Assembly (NCBI GenBank): GCA_964057225.1
Contig: OZ059900.1
Location: forward strand, 816,501-880,500
Source: Auanema rhodensis
Taxonomy: Eukaryota > Nematoda > Chromadorea > Rhabditida > Rhabditidae
Direction: 5' to 3'
Length of the DNA stretch: 64,000 nucleotides
In this document: piece after piece, positions 61,266 through 64,000 of the stretch
How the letters are laid out: every line of letters begins with the position of its first letter
Numbering within the stretch: position 1 is the stretch's first letter
Program-made: the position numbers and the translations under genes
Notes under the pieces: model-generated
What the model saw: only the letters and a program-made list of their open reading frames with translations
Databases searched by the model: none
Told to the model about the DNA's origin: nothing

Positions 61266-64000
61266 CTCAAATAGCATTACTACACTAAGTATGGTCGTTT
61301 TTATGCCTTTAACACCATATACTCACCGATTTTTGGTACAAAATCTGTAATACTTGTAAATTTTGATCATATTTGTTAAGATTCGAGAATCAAACACATA
61401 ATACACGAAATAAGTCTATTTTTACAAGTTTGCACTGATATTTATTCATTTTGATCAAAAAAGGTCGAAAATAGAAAGAATTTTTGAAATTTCCGAGTTT
61501 TGAGTCCAATTTGGCTAAATCGCTCATATATATGATCAGAAGCATAGTTTTATTGTCTATGACAACAAAAATCATCAATTAAACGCTAGTGATGTTTAAA
61601 TACTGATTTTCGCTCAAATAGCATTACTACACTAAGTATGGTCGTTTTTATGCCTTTAACACCATATACTCACCGATTTTTGGTACAAAATCTGTAATAC
61701 TCGTAAATTTTGATCATATTCGTTAAGATTTGAGAATCAAACATACAATACAAAAAATCAGTCTATTTTTATGAGCTTGCACTGATATATATTCATTTTG
61801 ATCAAAAAAGGTCGAAAATAGAAAGAATTTTTGAAATTTCCGAGTTTTGAGTCTAATTTGGCTAAATCGCTCATATATATGATCAAAAGCATAGTTTTAC
61901 TGTCTATGATAACAAAAGTCTTCAAATATACACTAATAATGATTAAATCACTGAATTTCAGTCAAATAGCATTACTACACTAAGTATGGTCGTTTTTATG
62001 CCTTTAACACCATATACTCACCGATTTTTGGTACAAAATCTGTAATACTTGTAAATTTTGATCATATTTGTTAAGATTCGAGAATCAAACACATAATACA
62101 CGAAATAAGTCTATTTTTACAAGTTTGCACTGATATTTATTCATTTTGATCAAAAAAGGTCGAAAATAGAAAGAATTTTTGAAATTTCCGAGTTTTGAGT
62201 CCAATTTGGCTAAATCGCTCATATATAAGATCAAAAGCATAGTTTTATTGTCTATAACAACAAAAGTCATCAATTAAACGCTAGTGATGTTTAAATACTG
62301 AATTTCGCTCAAATAGCATTACTACACTAAGTATGGTCGTTTTTATGCCTTCAACACCATATACTCACCGATTTTTGGTACAAAATCTGTAATACTCGTA
62401 AATTTTGATCATATTCGTTAAGATTTGAGAATCAAACATACAATACACAAAATCAGTCTATTTTTATGAGCTTGCACTGATATATATTCATTTTGATCAA
62501 AAAAGGTCGAAAATAGAAAGAATTTTTGAAATTTCCGAGTTTTGAGTCTAATTTGGCTAAATCGCTCATATATATGATCAGAAGCATAGTTTTATTGTCT
62601 ATGACAACAAAAGTCATCAATTAAACGCTAGTGATGTTTAAATACTGATTTTCGCTCAAATAGCATTACTACACTAAGTATGGTCGTTTTTATGCCTTTA
62701 ACACCATATACTCACCGATTTTTGGTACAAAATCTGTAATACTCGTAAATTTTGATCATATTCGTTAAGATTTGAAAATCAAACACATAATACACGAAAT
62801 AAGTCTATTTTTATAAGTTTGCACTGATATTTATTCATTTTGATCAAAAAAGGTCGAAAATAGAAAGAATTTTTGAAATTTCCGAGTTTTGAGTCTAATT
62901 TGGCTAATTCGCTCATATATATGATCACAAGCATAGTTTTATTGTCTATGACAACAAAAATCATCAATTAAACGCTAGTGATGTTTAAATACTGATTTTC
63001 GCTCAAATAGCATTACTACACTAAGTATGGTCGTTTTTATGCCTTTAACACCATATACTAACCGATTTTTGGTACAAAATCTGTAATACTCGTAAATTTT
63101 GATCATATTCGTTAAGATTTGAGAATCAAACATACGATACACAAAATCAGTCTATTTTTATGAGCTTGCACTGATATATATTCATTTTGATCAAAAAAGG
63201 TCGAAAATAGAAAGAATTTTTGAAATTTCCGAGTTTTGAGTCTAATTTGGCTAAATCGCTCATATATATGATAAAAAGCATAGTTTTACTGTCTATGATA
63301 ACAAAAGTCTTCAAATATACACTAATAATGATTAAATCACTGAATTTCAGTCAAATAGCATTACTACACTAAGTATGGTCGTTTTTATGCCTTTAACACC
63401 ATATACTCACCGATTTTTGGTACAAAATCTGTAATACTTGTAAATTTTGATCATATTTGTTAAGATTCGAGAATCAAACACATAATACACGAAATAAGTC
63501 TATTTTTACAAGTTTGCACTGATATTTATTCATTTTGATCAAAAAAGGTCGAAAATAGAAAGAATTTTTGAAATTTCCGAGTTTTGAGTCCAATTTGGCT
63601 AAATCGCTCATATATAAGATCAAAAGCATAGTTTTATTGTCTATAACAACAAAAGTCATCAATTAAACGCTAGTGATGTTTAAATACTGAATTTCGCTCA
63701 AATAGCATTACTACACTAAGGATGGTCGTTTTTATGCCTTTAACACCATATACTCACCGATTTTTGGTACAAAATCTGTAATACTTGTAAATTTCGATCA
63801 TATTTGTTAAGATTCGAGAATCAAACACATAATACACGAAATAAGTCTATTTTTACAAGTTTGCACTGATATTTATTCATTTTGATCAAAAAAGGTCGAA
63901 AATAGAAAGAATTTTTGAAATTTCCGAGTTTTGAGTCCAATTTGGCTAAATCGCTCATATATATGATCAGAAGCATAGTTTTATTGTCTATGACTACAAA
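61266..64000. repeat. Trimer/dimer array continuing past the window
   Basis: About eight monomers continuing the match of 58,417-64,000 to 34,448-40,031. Includes taagtttgc (62,815), atactaaccg (63,058), gataaaaagc and ctaaggatggtcg, all with partners 23,968 bp upstream. The window ends inside a monomer, so neither the array nor this duplication ends here. Confidence 0.88.

Larger units (their letters stand above)
1..64000. repeat. Satellite DNA array, ~347-bp monomer, head to tail
   Basis: The whole window is a tandem array. The landmark ctacactaagtatggtcg recurs about every 347 bp from start to end, always on the plus strand, giving about 184 monomers. Distances between equivalent points are 347-348, 694-695, 1,041-1,044 and larger multiples. 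Length deviations are few: a 7-bp deletion near 218, 2,989, 16,532 and 19,030; single-base changes (for example near 2,355, 25,325, 36,797, 45,708 and 50,654); and one 73-bp insertion at 17,433-17,505. I saw no inverted monomers, transposon insertions or unique sequence. Tandem arrays of this size with higher-order structure are typical of eukaryotic heterochromatin, often centromeres. That chromosomal location is an inference, and I do not recognise the family. Confidence 0.98.

Noticed and set aside
896-63662. About 100 minus-strand open frames of 61-101 codons with near-identical products (for example 33,254-33,442).
   Set aside because: They recur because the monomer recurs. 347 is not a multiple of three, so the frame breaks at each unit, and A-type monomers usually lack a comparable frame. 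One-base changes in the array close or shift them (36,713-36,916). I saw no ribosome-binding or splice context, no recognisable domain and no sign of codon-level selection.
1-64000. CRISPR-like regular repetition.
   Set aside because: Repeats are ~347 bp with no unique spacers between short direct repeats, and the variable modules are shared among many units. This is a satellite, not a CRISPR array.
1-64000. Telomeric or interstitial telomere repeats, tRNA or 5S rRNA genes, and microsatellites.
   Set aside because: I saw no runs of TTAGGG, TTTAGGG or TTAGG type, no tRNA-like cloverleaf or A/B box context, and no microsatellite beyond the short atatatat tracts at the V2 edge.
1-64000. Assigning the array to a named satellite family or species.
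   Set aside because: I do not recognise the monomer, and composition and length alone fit many plants, insects and other eukaryotes. A database search would be needed.

Overview
This window is one uninterrupted block of satellite DNA. A monomer of about 347 bp is repeated head to tail roughly 184 times over 64,000 bases, with every copy I inspected in the same orientation. I found no protein-coding gene, RNA gene, transposon, CRISPR array, telomere repeat or non-satellite sequence. The monomer is about 71% A+T (101 G+C in the 347-bp reference copy at 60,572-60,918). An array of this size with higher-order periodicity points to a eukaryotic nuclear chromosome, most likely a centromeric, pericentromeric or other heterochromatic region. 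I do not recognise the satellite family and cannot name the organism from sequence alone.

Each monomer has two conserved blocks alternating with two variable modules. Conserved block 1 (about 77 bp) holds the near-invariant region around ctacactaagtatggtcg. Variable module V1 has three main versions, called here A (gagcttgcac ... tatatattc), B (cataatacacgaaataagtc ... tttattc) and C (ggtgagattcgag ... acgagtttgc). Conserved block 2 (about 80 bp) is rich in A/T tracts and contains ttttgatcaaaa. Variable module V2 has versions a, b, c, d and e, recognised by gatcagaagcatagttt, gataacaaaagtcttc, ataagatcaaaagc, gcataggtgtattg and agttctattgtctataac. V1 and V2 versions combine freely.

Layout by region: 1-4,478 holds an 8-monomer (2,771-bp) higher-order repeat, one full copy and one partial. 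4,468-5,734 is a segment found again at 20,856-22,122. 6,794-9,919 is a 1,042-bp trimer repeated three times, passing into a 695-bp dimer repeated three times to 11,309. 11,310-13,700 is C-type monomers with a 1,044-bp trimer duplication. 13,700-20,510 holds e/d-type dimers and two tandem relatives of the first region, one carrying an aberrant 73-bp insertion. 22,127-23,394 is a duplicated dimer. 24,197-32,521 is a nest of overlapping duplications with offsets of 1,041/1,042, 4,168 and 5,209 bp. 32,522-43,650 is regular trimers and dimers of the form A+b, B+c, B+a. 43,651-50,151 is C/A/B monomers in irregular trimers. 50,152-61,265 is a 5,557-bp, 16-monomer unit present twice in near-perfect tandem. 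58,417-64,000 repeats 34,448-40,031 almost exactly, 24 kb away.

The biology here is array evolution: unequal exchange and segmental duplication at several scales, with exchange between modules. The short minus-strand open frames that recur in many monomers are by-products of the repeat and are not annotated as genes. Breakpoints were placed by reading diagnostic bases by eye; expect an uncertainty of tens of bases.
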